Positions 14,514-28,500 of a DNA stretch of 64,000 nt are shown in pieces (positions within the stretch are counted from its first letter, which is position 1; every line of letters begins with the position of its first letter). Position numbers and translations under genes: made by a program. This DNA is from Torreya grandis (lineage: Eukaryota; Streptophyta; Pinopsida; Cupressales; Taxaceae): contig JARHVA010002128.1 in assembly GCA_037957365.1 (NCBI GenBank), positions 721,501 through 785,500 of the forward strand, in the 5' to 3' direction. The notes beneath the pieces were generated by a model that did no database searches, was not told the origin of the DNA, and was given only the letters and a program-made list of their open reading frames with translations.

Positions 14514-17136
14514 TTGCTCAAAGCACTTATGGGAATCATAAAACAACCTATTATATACAAATAAAGATCAATAATACCTCCCTTTCTAGGATAAAAAGGA
14601 AAGTTTCTTGAATCTCCTTCTTCATGACATGGATGAGGGTGCCAAGCCTGTTGCTCTTTAGATTAAACACTCAATATATCATACCTATTTCTTGGCACCA
14701 CAATTTCTATGTTATCAAGTAGACTATCTTAAAATAAGTATTAAATGTATATATATTCATCTTTATAATGTTTAGACACTTCATGTTGTTTCCCACTCTC
14801 TTTCCCATGATCAACTTTCATCTTCTTTGTAGGCATGGTCTCAAAAGCAATGATTTCTTGTTCCTTGAAAGATTGAGGCCAATAAAGGTTTGTATTGAGA
14901 TCTAAATGTTGATGTGGATTTTGATATTTCTCACTTATGACATGTTGTATAATTTAATCTTGTTCATCTATGACATCTTCAACAATGTCATCTTTCTTAC
15001 CATCACTTGTAACTAGATCTAACAGAGTTATAGACCCCTTGAGAGATTCAAACTCTTTGTAAGTGTCCTCAAATCTCTAACACAAGTCATATTATTCATG
15101 TTGATCAACATCATGAAGAGTAATAGCAAGAGATACTCCCTCATCTTATTATTTATATTTCAATAGGACCTCTTCTAAGTTTTCTTTTTCAACACAAGGA
15201 ATGCATGCTTCATCATCAACCAAATAAGGAGATTTAAAATAAGAGCTCACCTATTCTTCATAACTTAGGACCTCTCAAATATTTTCAAATTGTACCTCAG
15301 ATATTACAATCTAATATTTCTGGTCAAGGGCTGTAATATCTTTAATCCCTTTCTTAGTGATGCTAAGAGTAGGTATCTTGAAATTCGGTGACTTATCCCA
15401 ATAATGTTACTAAGGAGTTGCACTTTCTTAGATTAAGAGTTATAAATTTTACTCAACCAATTGCTTTTATTGAGGTTCCCACACCATATTTCCATCAAGG
15501 TAAAGGGTGATGAGATGAGGATAAAAGGAACTAGTTTGTGGATGTGGAACATAGGGATCAAAATTAGATTGAGAATGCAAAGTTGGGAATTTTTTTGGGA
15601 GTTCTTAAGGAAGGGGAGGTAGACCTTGGGATAAAATAACTTGATTTTCTTCCTTCCATTTAAAAACCACTTCATTAAAATCTGATTTATCTTGAATAAT
15701 CTCTTGAGGAAGGGTAGATGGGGTGTATTTAGGCATAGGATCTTATTTTGGGTTTAAACCTTCTATCACACCTTGATTTAACAACCTAATCTTTGACTCT
15801 AACTCCTCAATTTGATTGGCTAGGTTTCCTTGGAAAAATTTATCTTTAATTTCATATGAATAATCATGAGCATAATGAATATATGAAGGATGACATGGGA
15901 AATAATAATTTTCTTTAGGAAAGGTAGGAGGAGCTTGCAAAGGATCAACTTCATTCACCACTTCACACTCCTTATCAACCAAATTTCCATCCTCCTTTCC
16001 CCTTGATTCTAGTATCTTAATCCAGCTTAGGATGTTAGAATTAGAGGCCTTTACTTTAGGAATGGTTGGAGGGGTTGGTATAGAATCAATCTCCTTCTCA
16101 ACTTCACAATCTTTGTCAATACTTTTCTCCTCTTTCTTTCCCCATGACTCCACTATCTTATTCCGGCTTAAGATATTAGGACTAGAGTTCTCCTTTTGAA
16201 ATGGTGGGGATGAATTATGAGAGGAGAATTAGGGATTAAACTCTAATTCCTTTTATACCAACATGTACTACTACATATGCATATTTTCCAACTCAATATG
16301 TCTATCAAGATTTGTTTCAAACACAAGACTAGTCTTTCCAACTCTCTCTTCCACTTGATTTAGAAAAGGATGGCTTTGGTAATTTTGATTAGGCTCATGA
16401 GTAGGGGTCAAATATGGATTATAGAAAACTTGGAAAAGTGGATATGAAGGCTGATAAACTTGGTAATTTTTCCTTTCATGAACTCCTAGTCTATCCTATA
16501 AGGAAGAAACTAGACCACTCATATCAAACATCTCACTTGTGGGCCTCTACCAATTAGCTCTCTCAATAGGTACCCAATCTCTTTTAATCAAATCAAATGA
16601 TTCTAACAACCTATGAATAATATGAATAGGAATATCTAGATCACATCCCATTGAAGTATAAAGATCGAATATATACCTCTTATATCCCAAGAGTGTTTTC
16701 TTGAAGGTATAAATGGGTTGTCTTGAGAAGTGGCTAGGTTGACTAGGAGCAAGACATGGATAAGGATGATTGTAGGAATGATATACTTCATGATTGGTCT
16801 AACAATGATCACATTTTAGATGATTAAATTCACATTGAGGCTGGTAAGGATCATGATAAGATTGACCAAGGACTTGTTTATATTGATAGGGAATAACACA
16901 AGCTTGGAATGTCTCACCAACATGTACAGATCAAAATTCAACACCAAAATCAACCATGAAACTTTATTAAAATAAATAACACAAATATATACATAGATAA
17001 AAATATTCAAAGGATAAATTTGTCTACTTGACCAATTGACATATCTTCAGATTCACCATTGATGTTTGAATAGATGCCTCTAAAGGCTAATTATTGAAAG
17101 ACAACACCAAAAATCTTCTAACTTCTTGGACTAAGA

Positions 17137-17154
17137 GTCTCACCGAGCATGCCA
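17137..17154 (-). other. Element C primer binding site
   Basis: The minus strand reads TGGCATGCTCGGTGAGAC, differing by only two bases from the corresponding part of the element G site (TGGCATGCCCGGTGGGAC at 47,799). TGG at the start matches the universal tRNA 3' CCA. The tRNA itself was not identified. The site gives the element a minus orientation and links it to the element G lineage by primer use. Confidence 0.6.
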
Positions 17155-17158
17155 AAAA

Positions 17159-20100
17159 CTATTTTCACTTGGATTTTCACCATTTGGGGAGATGTAAAAT
17201 CTCTCCTAATCAAAGTGTCATAATTTAATCACATCAAGGATTATGGGTAGCATATGGATGAGGTGAATATCTAGATAGGGATAGCTCCCTTGATGTACCA
17301 CTTTGGATTGAAACTAAAAAAAGACTTGGGATGGTAAAAAAGGAGAGAGATAAATAAAAAAAATTATTATAAGGGAGGTGATACACCAAATATATTGATG
17401 ACATCCAACCATATGCATGTTACACTTGAAATCAAAGGACAAACCGAACATATAATTTTCCAATCTTCATCTTCTCACATCAATGTTACATTATGAGGTT
17501 ATGGATGAATGTGAAAATCTAGGAAGAGTAGAAAAGAGGCCTATTATGGAAATAATTAATAATATAAGTCAATATAACTTATAAATTTCCTAGAACACTT
17601 CACATTCCCTATAAGAAGAAGCTTTCCAACTGTAAATAGATGATAGAATGAAATAACATGCTAAGGAGACCATAGTCTTCACTTATGTAAAATCAAACAT
17701 TAAAAATTTACACACTAATAATAGTCATATAAGAGGTAAAAATAAGTATTATTATTGATAAAAATGTATACATTTGAGTAAGGATTAACCATACTTAGGT
17801 GGAGCATCCCATACAATGTCAAAATGGCTAGTTCTTATAGAACTTGAGAGAGAGAGAGTAGAAAAGAGAAGTTAAAGGGTCACAAAGACACTTTTAAAGG
17901 TGATAAAAGGAGTTAATTTTTAATTTTAATATGTTATGGGATTAACAATGCATTTTCAATAAGTATAAATGTCAATCCAAGTCATCAAACTCTTGTAAAG
18001 TCCCATGAAAACTCCTTGACTAGTTTAGAAAAATTGCCTTCATGATTGACCCTATTTGAACACCTCATAAGTAATTATGACCAGGTTAAATTATTATAAA
18101 TAAGGATAAGTGTCTCATTAATTCCTCTCCATGTATTGGTTACATTATTGGTCCTATGGAAACATCTTGAAGTGAGCCATCATCATCTACTACTAACAAA
18201 ACTCCTCGTCCATGCACCATGCACACTTGGCCTCCAAAATGACATAAATTTCTCATGAAAACCTATGGGAAGGAGTTTATAAAACTTTTAAATACCCTCC
18301 ATGTCCATATAAACATTAGGGACACCTTAAATTTAGCTCACTTGAAGTTTTTCACCCTTCTCACTAGCTTGTCCAATAGGCTGGTTTTGACTAGTTGAGA
18401 TGAGAGATCCTTTTGAGGCACTTAATAGTTATTTTAAGGTATTAAATTGACATTGAGAATTATAAAAACTCTTAATATTTATCCCAAATTTGGGTTCATC
18501 TTCATAATCCTCCTAGAACCTACAAAACACAAAAAATGGTAAAAAATATCTTGTTTCTCACACCATCTATACAAGTCCATACAAATAAAAAGCATGGGAG
18601 GGATATTGAGTGATTCCTATAAAAATTAAAATATGTTTCATATCCAAATTATTCCATTATAATTCATCTCCATCTTCATTTATCTAATCGGGTCTCTACA
18701 AGGGTTTTTGAGCATTTTAACCTCTTAAGCATTGTTCATAAAGGTTTCATGTCCAAATTTTAATCCAATGACACAAAATGGATTTTTATGACTATTAATA
18801 ACTCTTCCAACCTTATTTATCATCCATGCATATTATAAATAAATATGTGAGTTTTTGAATTCACCCTATCAAGATCTTTCCTCTATATCTTGTAGGTCTA
18901 ACTATTTCAAGGTCCAAAAATGGATTTTTTATGGTTTCCTTTATACTCTGAAAGATTTAAAACATATTATTTGACCACATGGAAATTTTAAAATGAGTTA
19001 TAATTTACATATCAAACCAAAAATGAAGTTAACCCCCCTTTTGGATGCTAGGCTTAGTCATGCCTAGCAAGCTTGTTACACCTTAAAGCCCAAATATGAA
19101 TTCCTTATGTTTCCTCTAAGTTTAAAATGCTTAAACACATACATTTTTATCCAAAAAACATTATTAAATAATTCATATCTCATATTAAATGCTAGAAGTG
19201 AGAGTGGTCCTCTATTTGGCTTTTAGACTTTAATGTGCCTAGCAGGCTTGACTGCAACCCTAGCATGTTAGACCTCCCTATTTATTTTTATAGTCCTACA
19301 AGGTGTTTTATATTAATTTTTAGGTTTCATAAAAATTCCTAAACCTCATTTAAATATTCAAATATCCCCTTGCCATACTCTTGCCCATCTTTTCCAAGAT
19401 TACTAGTTTCATGCACAAAGGGAGTGCCCTCTGTCTAAGACAAAAAAAGGAAACTCCCCTATTTTACTAGAAAAATTTAAATTTTTTAAGATATTATTAA
19501 ATTAATTTTGATTATATATACAAAAAATTATCTCTTTTCTAGGTCATATGACCTACTAACCCTTCAATTAACCAAACAAACTTCTAAGGAAGTAAGACTA
19601 TGCAGAATATTTGAAAATAGACTGCTTGGATGTGTTATATAGTATTTTATATAATTATTTTAAATTTAAAAGAAAATTTAAATTATTTAATACTCATATG
19701 GAATGTATTTTAGTTTATTTTACCACTTAAAACCTTCCTCACATCTCCTTTTAACCTTAAATCCTCAAACTGGGCCTTAACATGATTGACTGTGTTTTTA
19801 CATTAAGAGATCTTGTAGGTATTCATATCTTGAGGCTATATTTTTAATATTTCACTAGGAATATTTAAACATTATATAATTATATCAGAGTCACTTTTAA
19901 TTATTTTTGGTTCATTTTCTTCATCTCCATGTCTTATCTTCATCAAGAGACTCAAGTATTGCCCCTACCTTTTGACTGAGAAATTCTAATTTTGCTCCTA
20001 CCTGTAGGTTACTTTACTTCATCTAAGGTTGATTATGAAATTTTAATGCCTTATTTGAATCCATGAGTTCATAAAATAAATGTATTCACCTTGGACTCAA

Positions 20101-22339
20101 ATTATGCTTCTTTGGATTCTCAGTCTGTTTTAACTCCATTAGACTTAGAAATCTACCTTTTTTGACACTTGTAGGCATACATTGCCTATTTGACACTTTG
20201 ACCCTAATGTATGGAGACCCTCCTTGAATATTTATAGTTAATTTAAATTTATAATATCTAAATTCACCTTATATTAAATTTTTATGAAAAAAATGCCATC
20301 AAAATACATTCTCAGGTTACTATCCTATACCTTATTGTAGGTCTACATTCCTCTATCTACAGAATGAAAGTGCGTATGGGGTTATAAACATAATTTGTGA
20401 GCCTATTTTTTGGTTTATTAGGTTAAATTACTTAATTTAATCACTTATAATAATTAATACATCTTCTCAATAGTTTATAATGGTCAACCTATAATACAAG
20501 GTTAATTTTAGATCAAAATCTTATAGATATCAATGCCTGAGTTTAGTGGTTTTTTAGGCAACTTTAGGCTTCTAAATGGCTATCTTCATCTACTCATTTT
20601 TCTTGATATTTTGAAAGATAATTTTACCATGATAAGGCTACCAAAAAATTTCATTATGATGAACCAAATTATTGGTAACCTTTTTCTGTGGCATTGGAAA
20701 GAAAGCCTCAGACCTCTGTTTTCATTTTTTAGGGAGTAGAGCACTAAACATTATCAACTCATGTTAGAAACTGATTTATAATTTCATATTGTAAATTGAG
20801 ACTAAAAATAATTTTTTAATGCTTCATATATCATTATATTACTTCCAAATAAGGTTTCATTTGTTCCAATAATCCCCTATGATGCTTTAGACCTCTATAA
20901 GGGTCACTTGTAGATGTTGATTCTTAGTATACATGCAGTAGTTCTAAGTGTAGACAATGAGCATGATTATGCCTTCATAGGTTGGATTGTCATAAATGTG
21001 TTAAAATGAAAACCTCAATATTTTTCAATTCTCAAAATAACAGTTCACACCTTCCTTATAACATTGAGGAACTTCCATGAAAAGACCTAGAGATGAACAA
21101 AAAGGTGGGAGACTGTGAATGACTGTGTTAGTTGATTGTCATAGTCCCTCACTCACCATTTATAATATTTTATTTTTTGTTAATATATTTGTATCATGAT
21201 TAAAATATTTAAACAATACTTATCTCTTCATGAAAGTTATACAGAGATTCAATATGTAGAACTCACCATGGTTGATTGTGTATAACAGTCATAGAGTCAA
21301 CTAATTGCATGGTGTGTTATGACTCTATTCTCATGGAGTATGATTTAAAGAATGAAATTTTAATTGGAGGAGATAAAATAACATTGGATAAATGATAATG
21401 ATATTATAATCATCCCTTGGAATCACTACTAAGGCCTCGATATTTTTTAAATAGTGAAAATTTACCTTCAACAAAGAATGGTGTGTCTCTTACAGATTGA
21501 GACAAGTTTACTTATATAAAATCCATGAAACATGAATCCAAACATGGATATTATTATATAATGAGGTTAAAATCCTTAATAATGAAAATTAGTAGCTATA
21601 TTGTATGAAATTTCCCAAAATGAAGTAAAACATGCATGATGCATGAAACAACTAGCAAAAGAGTATAGTCAACTTGCAAAAAATTCCTCATAAATCATGG
21701 TTGATAAAACTTGGGAATATTTTTATGTAAATCACTATAATTAAATTTAATACCACCTCCAAAAATTAGTCTCTCTAAAACATTTTGAGCTATCTGTACC
21801 AAGTAAAAATTGGAAGGTCACTTTTACTTGCCAAAAATGGTAGAAAGGGACTAAAATAATTTTGAGAAAGAAATAACACTTTCAAAGAATAAAATCATGC
21901 AATTAATCATGTGAAAGTTGGAGAGGCACTTCATAACCATTTCCCATGTGGCACACATCCCAAGGAGGCTATATAAGTACTAAACTCTTCTTTTCCTTCA
22001 AGAAATCTCCCTTTTCTTCTATATAACCTACCAAAGTTTAGTTTTTTTAGTTACTTAAGACTTATAAGGGCACATGGGATATGAAATCATGCTTTATAAC
22101 CTTCATGATTCCCAATTAATCCATATAACTCATTAAATGCACCTTTTTGAACCCTAAAATGGCTCAAAATGATAAAAGGGACTAAAATAACTAATGGCCA
22201 AGGCTAGTATAGCATTAAGTGACATAAAATAACCTATAAGATACCTTGAAAAATATATATTATGCCCCTTAAACACATAAATACCAATTTTTTAGTTTGG
22301 GGTGCCCTAATTTAACCTAAAAGTCAAATTTGGTCAACA
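17159..22339 (-). repeat. Element C 5' LTR (right copy, 5,181 bp)
   Basis: The partner of 9,117-14,290. Its plus-strand right edge is GGTCAACA, identical to the left copy edge at 14,283-14,290. The plus-strand left edge CTATTTTCACTTGGATTTTCACC matches CTATTTTTAGTTGTATTTTCACC at 9,117. There is no long open frame in the element sense. Short plus-strand frames inside (for example at 20,533-20,739) have no counterpart of equal length in the other copy and are chance. Confidence 0.8.
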
Positions 22340-22341
22340 TA

Positions 22342-22343
22342 TG

Positions 22344-22394
<51 letters not shown>

Positions 22395-22428
22395 TGTATG
22401 TATGTATGTATGTATGTATGTATGTATA
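22342..22428. repeat. Compound (TA)n(TATG)n microsatellite
   Basis: About 12 TA units followed by about 15 TATG/GTAT units. It abuts the outer edge of the element C 5' LTR and may have erased its target duplication. Confidence 0.95.
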
Positions 22429-23599
22429 TATCATGATTTTGAATCATATATAATTTTTTAGTTCTATGGTTGGGTTCCATCCTATCTATCTCATAGCCTA
22501 TCTACATTGCATGTTGAGGCCTTGATCTGACTCCTCTAAATGGTACAGTATAAGGAGGTCATCCAATATCTCAATACCTCTACCTATCCTTGTAGGTGTA
22601 TTGCCCACATCTATGACTCCATCAATGGGGTCTATATCTCTATCATCTATGCTACTGTAGATAGATACATAGCTCTCTCATTTCCTAGGGCCTACCATAC
22701 CTATATTTCCCATGCACCCATCATTGTTAGTAGCTACATCCTCTCTTTGCACCTGTATCTATCTCACTACCTCTCCAACTAATATGAACTAGCTTACCTA
22801 AGATAGGGTAGATGGTATACTCAAATCCTTTAGTGTCATAGGGTCGTATGGTTTTAGAGTCTCATCTAGGACATTATGGAGTGTTCTCCTCATGAGGGAC
22901 CCCCATCTCTCCTCCTCATCCTCACTTATACCTAACAAATCACATAAGATGGATATTAGATCACTATTATATCTCAAAATATCTTTATTTTCAAGAAAAA
23001 TATAAGTAATAATTTAACTATCTTTCTTTACTTATCTATGTCTAGGCTAAGGCTATTATGGTCTCTCCATCTGCATGATCACCTAGCATAGTCTCCCTAT
23101 TTTCATGGCCTCTTAGCACCTCCTCTATTGGCTACCTTTTTATTATCCTACCTAGATTTATGGATCATATTCTAGACATATCTCTATCTAACAACCTATC
23201 TAACAAGTCTGATAACCATATTTCATCCACAAGTCTCCAAAATCTATGTTGTCCCTACACCCAAGAAACAACAAAGGATGTATTAGTTCCTCCATGTCAT
23301 GTATAGTCATAATACATTCTTCTAACAGTTTTAAAGAAAAAAACAAGCCTAAATTACTTAATTTTATTCTTTTTATCTTACTTTTAGCTTAATGGGTCTT
23401 TCTTAACCTTACTTGATCATTTTAGGCCATTCTATCCCTCTTTCGACCTTTTGCACATTTTATTGAATCATTCTAGCTCTTTGGTCAAATTAGTTTGACC
23501 AAAATTTTGCTATCTTTTCACTTGGTTGACTCAAAAATCTAAGTCAAGCCCCTTATTTTCCCCTTCCTAATTGAGTTTCCATTCTAGACCTTTTAGACC
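22429..23599. other. Unassigned AT-rich stretch with a weak minus-strand coding hint
   Basis: No clear gene. On the minus strand between about 22,975 and 22,800 there is one stop-free run of about 58 codons with an acidic, amphipathic character (ISEDEEERWGSLMRR) ending at a stop. This could be a coding relic. The plus-strand open frame at 22,540-22,782 has no recognisable features. Confidence 0.25.
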
Positions 23600-25584
23600 A
23601 CTTGGCAACACTAAACTAGGCCTTTAGCCTACAAATTGTACAAGGTCGACCCATACCTACTAGGTCAGCACTGTAGATTCTACTTATTTTCTAGCCTATT
23701 GGGTCGACTAGGTCAACCTAGTGCTTTTTGCCTATTGACCCCTTACATTTTCTAAAAAAGTGTAATTTTATTATTTTTTACCTAAACCCTCTAAAACCAT
23801 TTCCCATCTTCCTATTTTCTACCCCTCGAATCTAATTTTGCCTAATTTTGACATCTATAAATGCTTAAAAATCAAAATTACTAAAAATTCACTTAATTCA
23901 ATACAAATTTAAAAAATGATTTTGAGATTCTTAGTTGCATACATGTAATGTACCCATTACCACCTTTGGAGCCTCTCCCTATCTAGCATGTCATCTCCTC
24001 ACCATCTTAGCTTGTTTTATCTTCAGAGTTCTGTTTTCTCTCCTTTAAAATTCAAAATAATAAATGACTTGTGTTTTCCCCTATTTAAGAACACTTTAAG
24101 CAATTTAAATCTTTTAAGTATTATCTTATAGATTTCTTCTTTCATTTCTATCTTTATTTCTACTCATCCATTTTACAAACCAAAAAATGTGTTATATTTA
24201 TGATGACGTAGAGATTATTTTCCACTACCATATGCCTATTTTCCAAAAAAAATTATCTTTGGCTATTTTTTTCACTAACTTATATAGGTTCATCTAGTGT
24301 TCTCTACATTGGACAGCTTCACATTTCTTATAGTCTACTTATTTATCTATGGCACTAAGGTATGTTAAAGGTATGTATTTTTCAATTCAATCCTTTCATT
24401 TATCTTTTTTTATACTCACTTCACTTTACTTAACATCAACGTAGTGTGTTATCATGCTTTATCTTGAATCACCATCCTGTGTTGCACTTACATGACACAT
24501 GATGAGATTTGAGTGTGGCATATGTATATACATAATATTTTTAAACTTTTATTGATTACTAAAATTTTTTATCTTACAAGAACCTATTGAGTCTCAATCT
24601 CCCTAAGTGCATGCCTTAAGGGGTACACTGGGAAAGGGGTGGGTAGACCATCGATGCTTTGTAAGCTTGTTATCCCTTTTACTATTTTCCATATACATAT
24701 TTGTCTCCTAAAACCATTTACCCTAAGCTTATTATTCTCAGTCCTACCTCCTCTAATATTTTTTCTCTTACCATCCTCCTTTTCTTTCCTTAATACCCTT
24801 TTGAATAGTCAGCTATACTGGGTCGACTAGGTCGACCTTATACAACTCATGTTTTTGGGAGGATTTAGGGAAAGATCTACCTATATATAAAAGTTCATTT
24901 CCCACCATTTTATAAGATAATAAATATTAACAAATAAGTGTGAGTGAACATCTACTTATTGACTATTCAACTTAAGGAATAAAGCTTAAGGTTCCATACT
25001 TTCTTTGGAGATATGGATCTTGTCTTGTGGATAAATATTTTAGATGCATAGATATGTTGTGTAGCCTTGAGATAACTTATCTTTGTTATCCTTATATACC
25101 ACAATAATCTCTTGCCAATCACCTTGGCCAAGGGCAAGATTGAGGATTGGTGGGTTTGTCTTCAAAGGTAGATAGATAATGCATTTATATTATTCTCCCA
25201 TGTATTAAGATTACATATACATTGACATGAGTATATGTATTCTAATACATGTTTAGTTTATTTTTATTATTTCTAACCCCCACTTTGTGCCTCAAGCTTC
25301 GGTATACACTATATTAGATTTACTTTCTTGTTATTAAAATAAGTGAATGTTTTAAACCTTAGGAATTCATTAGGGTTATTGTGTTATTATGTTAGACTAT
25401 AAGATTTAAAACCCTTCCTAGCATGATGTGTTGTGATAATTGATCCCCTAATCAGGTCTAGTGGATCACCATATTGGTCATGCTCCCACTTAACAAGTAT
25501 ATCCCCAATCAGAAGTGTAAGTATGCTCTATCTTCACTGAGCTAGTATTGATTTATAGACATGATAAATGTTTGATTTCATACA
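23600..25584 (+). repeat. Family R, copy 1 (LTR-like)
   Basis: From 23,826 to 25,584 this aligns with the reverse complement of 63,631-64,000 plus 35,098-36,664. Examples are 'ggtctagtggatcaccatattggtca' at 25,455, 'accttggccaaggg' at about 25,120 and 'gacacatgatgag' near 24,495. One edge is CATACA at 25,584, after which the two copies diverge. The other edge is not defined, and palindromic GTCGAC motifs at 23,643-23,719 suggest the repeat reaches at least to 23,600. A TATATATAAAA box lies at 24,882. The size, the TG/CA-type edge and the TATA box suggest an LTR. The orientation of the parent element is unresolved. Confidence 0.6.
24882..24892 (+). promoter_or_regulatory. Candidate TATA box in family R copy 1
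   Basis: TATATATAAAA lies about 45-60 bp downstream of the paired palindromes GGGTCGACTAGGTCGACC at 24,820-24,837. Copy 2 keeps a TATATATA at the matching place (about 35,812-35,822). The string is nearly palindromic, so it does not settle the direction of transcription. Confidence 0.35.
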
Positions 25585-28500
25585 TTACCTAGTTGATCTT
25601 GTGTATTCTCTTTCCTCAGCATCACATTAGTGATGATATGTAGAAACTAGAAACAAGTATCAATTATTTATTTTTATTTTCCTAGGGGCTCTATCTATCA
25701 TAAATTTCATCACCATGTGGTAGGACAAACCCCATTTACCAATAGAATATATAAATAAAGATCAAATTATTTCAATTACCTAAGTGGTTATGTGTTTTAA
25801 GCACATCATGACATGAGGGGCTTTCATGCTCTAATATCCAAAGTTTTAACAACTGACTCAAAATCCAATATCACCAATTATCAACACACTGAGACCCCTA
25901 AAACTTTGGTGGGAACATTGGGACAAGACCTAATAGTATACATATAGTTTATCAATTTATTCCATAGTTTCCCCCCTATATAAGCTTTTTTAAACCTTAA
26001 TCCTAGGATAACCCTTTTTATCATTTGACTTTGGTGCATGGGTTAGCGGGTAGCATTGAGAAAAAAACTTTCCATAGTCCTTCTAAACTAGACTCATTTG
26101 ACCATGGGAATTTAAGGATCCTTCATGGTTAGTTCCTTCAAATATTAGGCCATAGCTAAGAGCGTGGATGATTAAGTGACAATAGAAATCCCAATAGTTG
26201 TTTACAACCTTTCATCTTATTTTATACCCTTTATGTGAAATTTCTTGTTCATTTAGAGTAAAAATTTGTTTATTGCTTCCTTATATTTACCACATGGTTA
26301 AAATCCCTATTTAGAAAATAATTATTTTAAAATCACATCCTTAAAATAATTATTTCAAAAATTTACATTTTTAAACCAAATTTTTGGTTCATATTGTTAG
26401 TCTAGATCATCATTTTTCTTCAAGTATTTTCCTTTTTATTTCCAAACCATGCTTATTACATATTAAATGGCCATGTTAAATCCTCCTATCACAAGTGGAG
26501 AGACTTTAAGAAATGACCCCCTTCAATTCCCTAGTCAAGGGCATCATGTACAAATACATGAAATAATCATGCACAAAGAAGAGAAGGGAGGGGATTATCA
26601 ATAGGAAGGTAGCCCCAAAGCTACCCAATATCCACATTCCTTAGATGAATATATCATGCCCAATAAAAATTTATTATTAATTTGAGTTTTGGGATTTGGT
26701 GCCAATTTCCCATCTGATTTTTATGTGCATACCCTGTAATATCTCATTGTAAGTTGTATGCACCTAAATTCACTCACCTCATTAATGTCACTAATATACC
26801 TATTAATCGACATTAATTATGCTAATCCCATTTATTACAATTAACCCTATTATGATATCCTCCTTTATCTTGCTAAGTTATCCTAATCCTAACCATTTAA
26901 CTGATATCCCACTCCTTTATTCTCTTTCATCTATTAACCTTAATCATCCCACTCATTCATTAATTATTCATAATCCCTATTATCATAATCTAATCCTACT
27001 TACCTGTTATTTGGGAATTTTAAATTCCCATGACACCACCTACCCACCTAATAGCCTACACCTTAGCCTTTTCTACATCCCTATGAGTCCTAAACCTAAT
27101 TAAATCCCATCTAATCCCCCCAGTATCTCCTAAACTAATTGAGAAGCCTCTAAAGCTAGAGAAGCTCCTCTAAGACTCTAAAAGTCTCTAAACTAGAGAC
27201 TTATAAATAATTTTAAATTAACATAAAATTAAAGGCTTGGGCCATGTCCAAACCAACTAGACTCTTCATGCCAAATTTATGTCTAAGCATCCTTGAATCT
27301 ACCAAGATCAACTAGATTTTCCATAACATCATCATGTCGATCTAATCTTTCAATCAAGCATCTATCAACCATAATCAAGCAACATCATAATGTTAAAATC
27401 TGATTCAAGGTAATCCTAATCCAATCTCTTTGTTTTTTAATCTATTTAATCATGGTTTAAAGCATTTAAGATTTAAGATTTAAGTGTAAGATTGAATAGT
27501 TATTTCATCCAATTTAATTTAGATCTTAATGGATTTAGAATTTACTTAGTATTTTGAGATTTGAGTGGTTCAAATTAGTTATATTTAATTTATATATCTC
27601 AAATTTCACTCATATTATGGAAACTACGATGGGACAATCCCTCCCAATTTAATCAATTTTACTTGTTAGTAGTGTTTTGCAAGTTTGTAGGTTTGATTCG
27701 ATTAATAAAATCTTGGATTTTTGAAGTTTTGCATGACAAGCCCAAATAATTGTTTTGCATTGGTTTTTGTGACTTTTTAGTCATGGTTTTATCATTGTGA
27801 GTCATGATTTTATCTTAACCATTCACCTAACTGCTAACCATCTGTCTTAACCATGCAGGTTTTTTGACTTTCAATAATATCATGATTTGTGACTTATGAC
27901 CTTGTATATCAAGTTATGGTTTTGTTTGTCTAAGTAGTGATTTATATAACTACTAAGGGTTTGTGGTGAAGGTTTAGGGTTTTTGGAAAAATTATGACTT
28001 CATAATTTGTGACTTTATTCTAGTAGTCACAATTTTATCTCTGTAAGTTGTGGTTTTGTAATCTTCCCTAAAGTTAATAATGGTTAATCAATGTCCTTTG
28101 ACTTTTAGGTTTTATTTTAACATTATATGTTTTTATAGTGGATTTTATCATCATATAGTCTATCATCTAATATTTTTTTTAAAACTTAGGGGTTTTCATT
28201 TTAAATGCCTACTTGTCAAACTAACCCTAGTTCTATACCAAATTTTTGTCTTTGTATGGTGGCTATGTGATATTTTTTACATGGTAAATAGGTATAAATA
28301 TAAGGTATGGGTAATAATATAAAGACCAAACACAACCACACAATTCCTTAATCTTTTCCTCTATCTTGACAAAACCATAGATCGCGCAACATTCACAGTT
28401 GCAATATTGCTATGTAGAATCATGGTATTATAAGACCAATAGCAATTTTGCATTTTCAATTTAGGTCTATCATTTTTATTCATATTATCTCTATTAATTA

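Larger units (their letters stand above)
14291..17158 (-). pseudogene. Element C internal region with unknown coding relic
   Basis: Minus-strand reading frames run through most of this interval with scattered stops. The clearest are 15,743-16,153 (136 residues) and 15,433-15,675 (80 residues). The 136-residue piece holds two copies of a roughly 45-residue unit (ILS...ES-W/R-GK-E...DK-CEVE-EVD...PPT-PK); a third, partial copy lies upstream near 16,150-16,200. A charged helical stretch (NQIEELESKIRLLNQ) follows. Around 16,300-16,500 the relic is rich in Tyr, Pro, Gln and His. I recognise no retroviral domain. It could be the decayed gag or extra gene of the parent element, kept in a derivative that depends on enzymes supplied in trans. 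A short (AC)n tract lies near its left end. Confidence 0.45.
9117..22339 (-). mobile_element. Element C: large non-autonomous LTR retrotransposon (LARD-like)
   Basis: Two direct repeats of 5,174 and 5,181 bp flank a 2.87 kb internal region, about 13.2 kb in all. The minus orientation is inferred from a primer site adjoining the right copy whose minus strand reads TGGCATGCTCGGTGAGAC, closely resembling the site of element G at 47,799. The element-strand LTR starts TGTTGACCAAATTTGAC. The internal region has a minus-strand reading relic but no gag core, protease, polymerase or integrase. This fits the class called large retrotransposon derivatives. No target duplication is visible: the right flank is a TA/TATG microsatellite and the left flank is AAGGAAT. 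Confidence 0.72.

Noticed and set aside
22800..22975. Minus-strand 58-codon open run with acidic amphipathic character
   Set aside because: Too short, no extension on either side and no recognised motif. Recorded only as a hint in the feature list.
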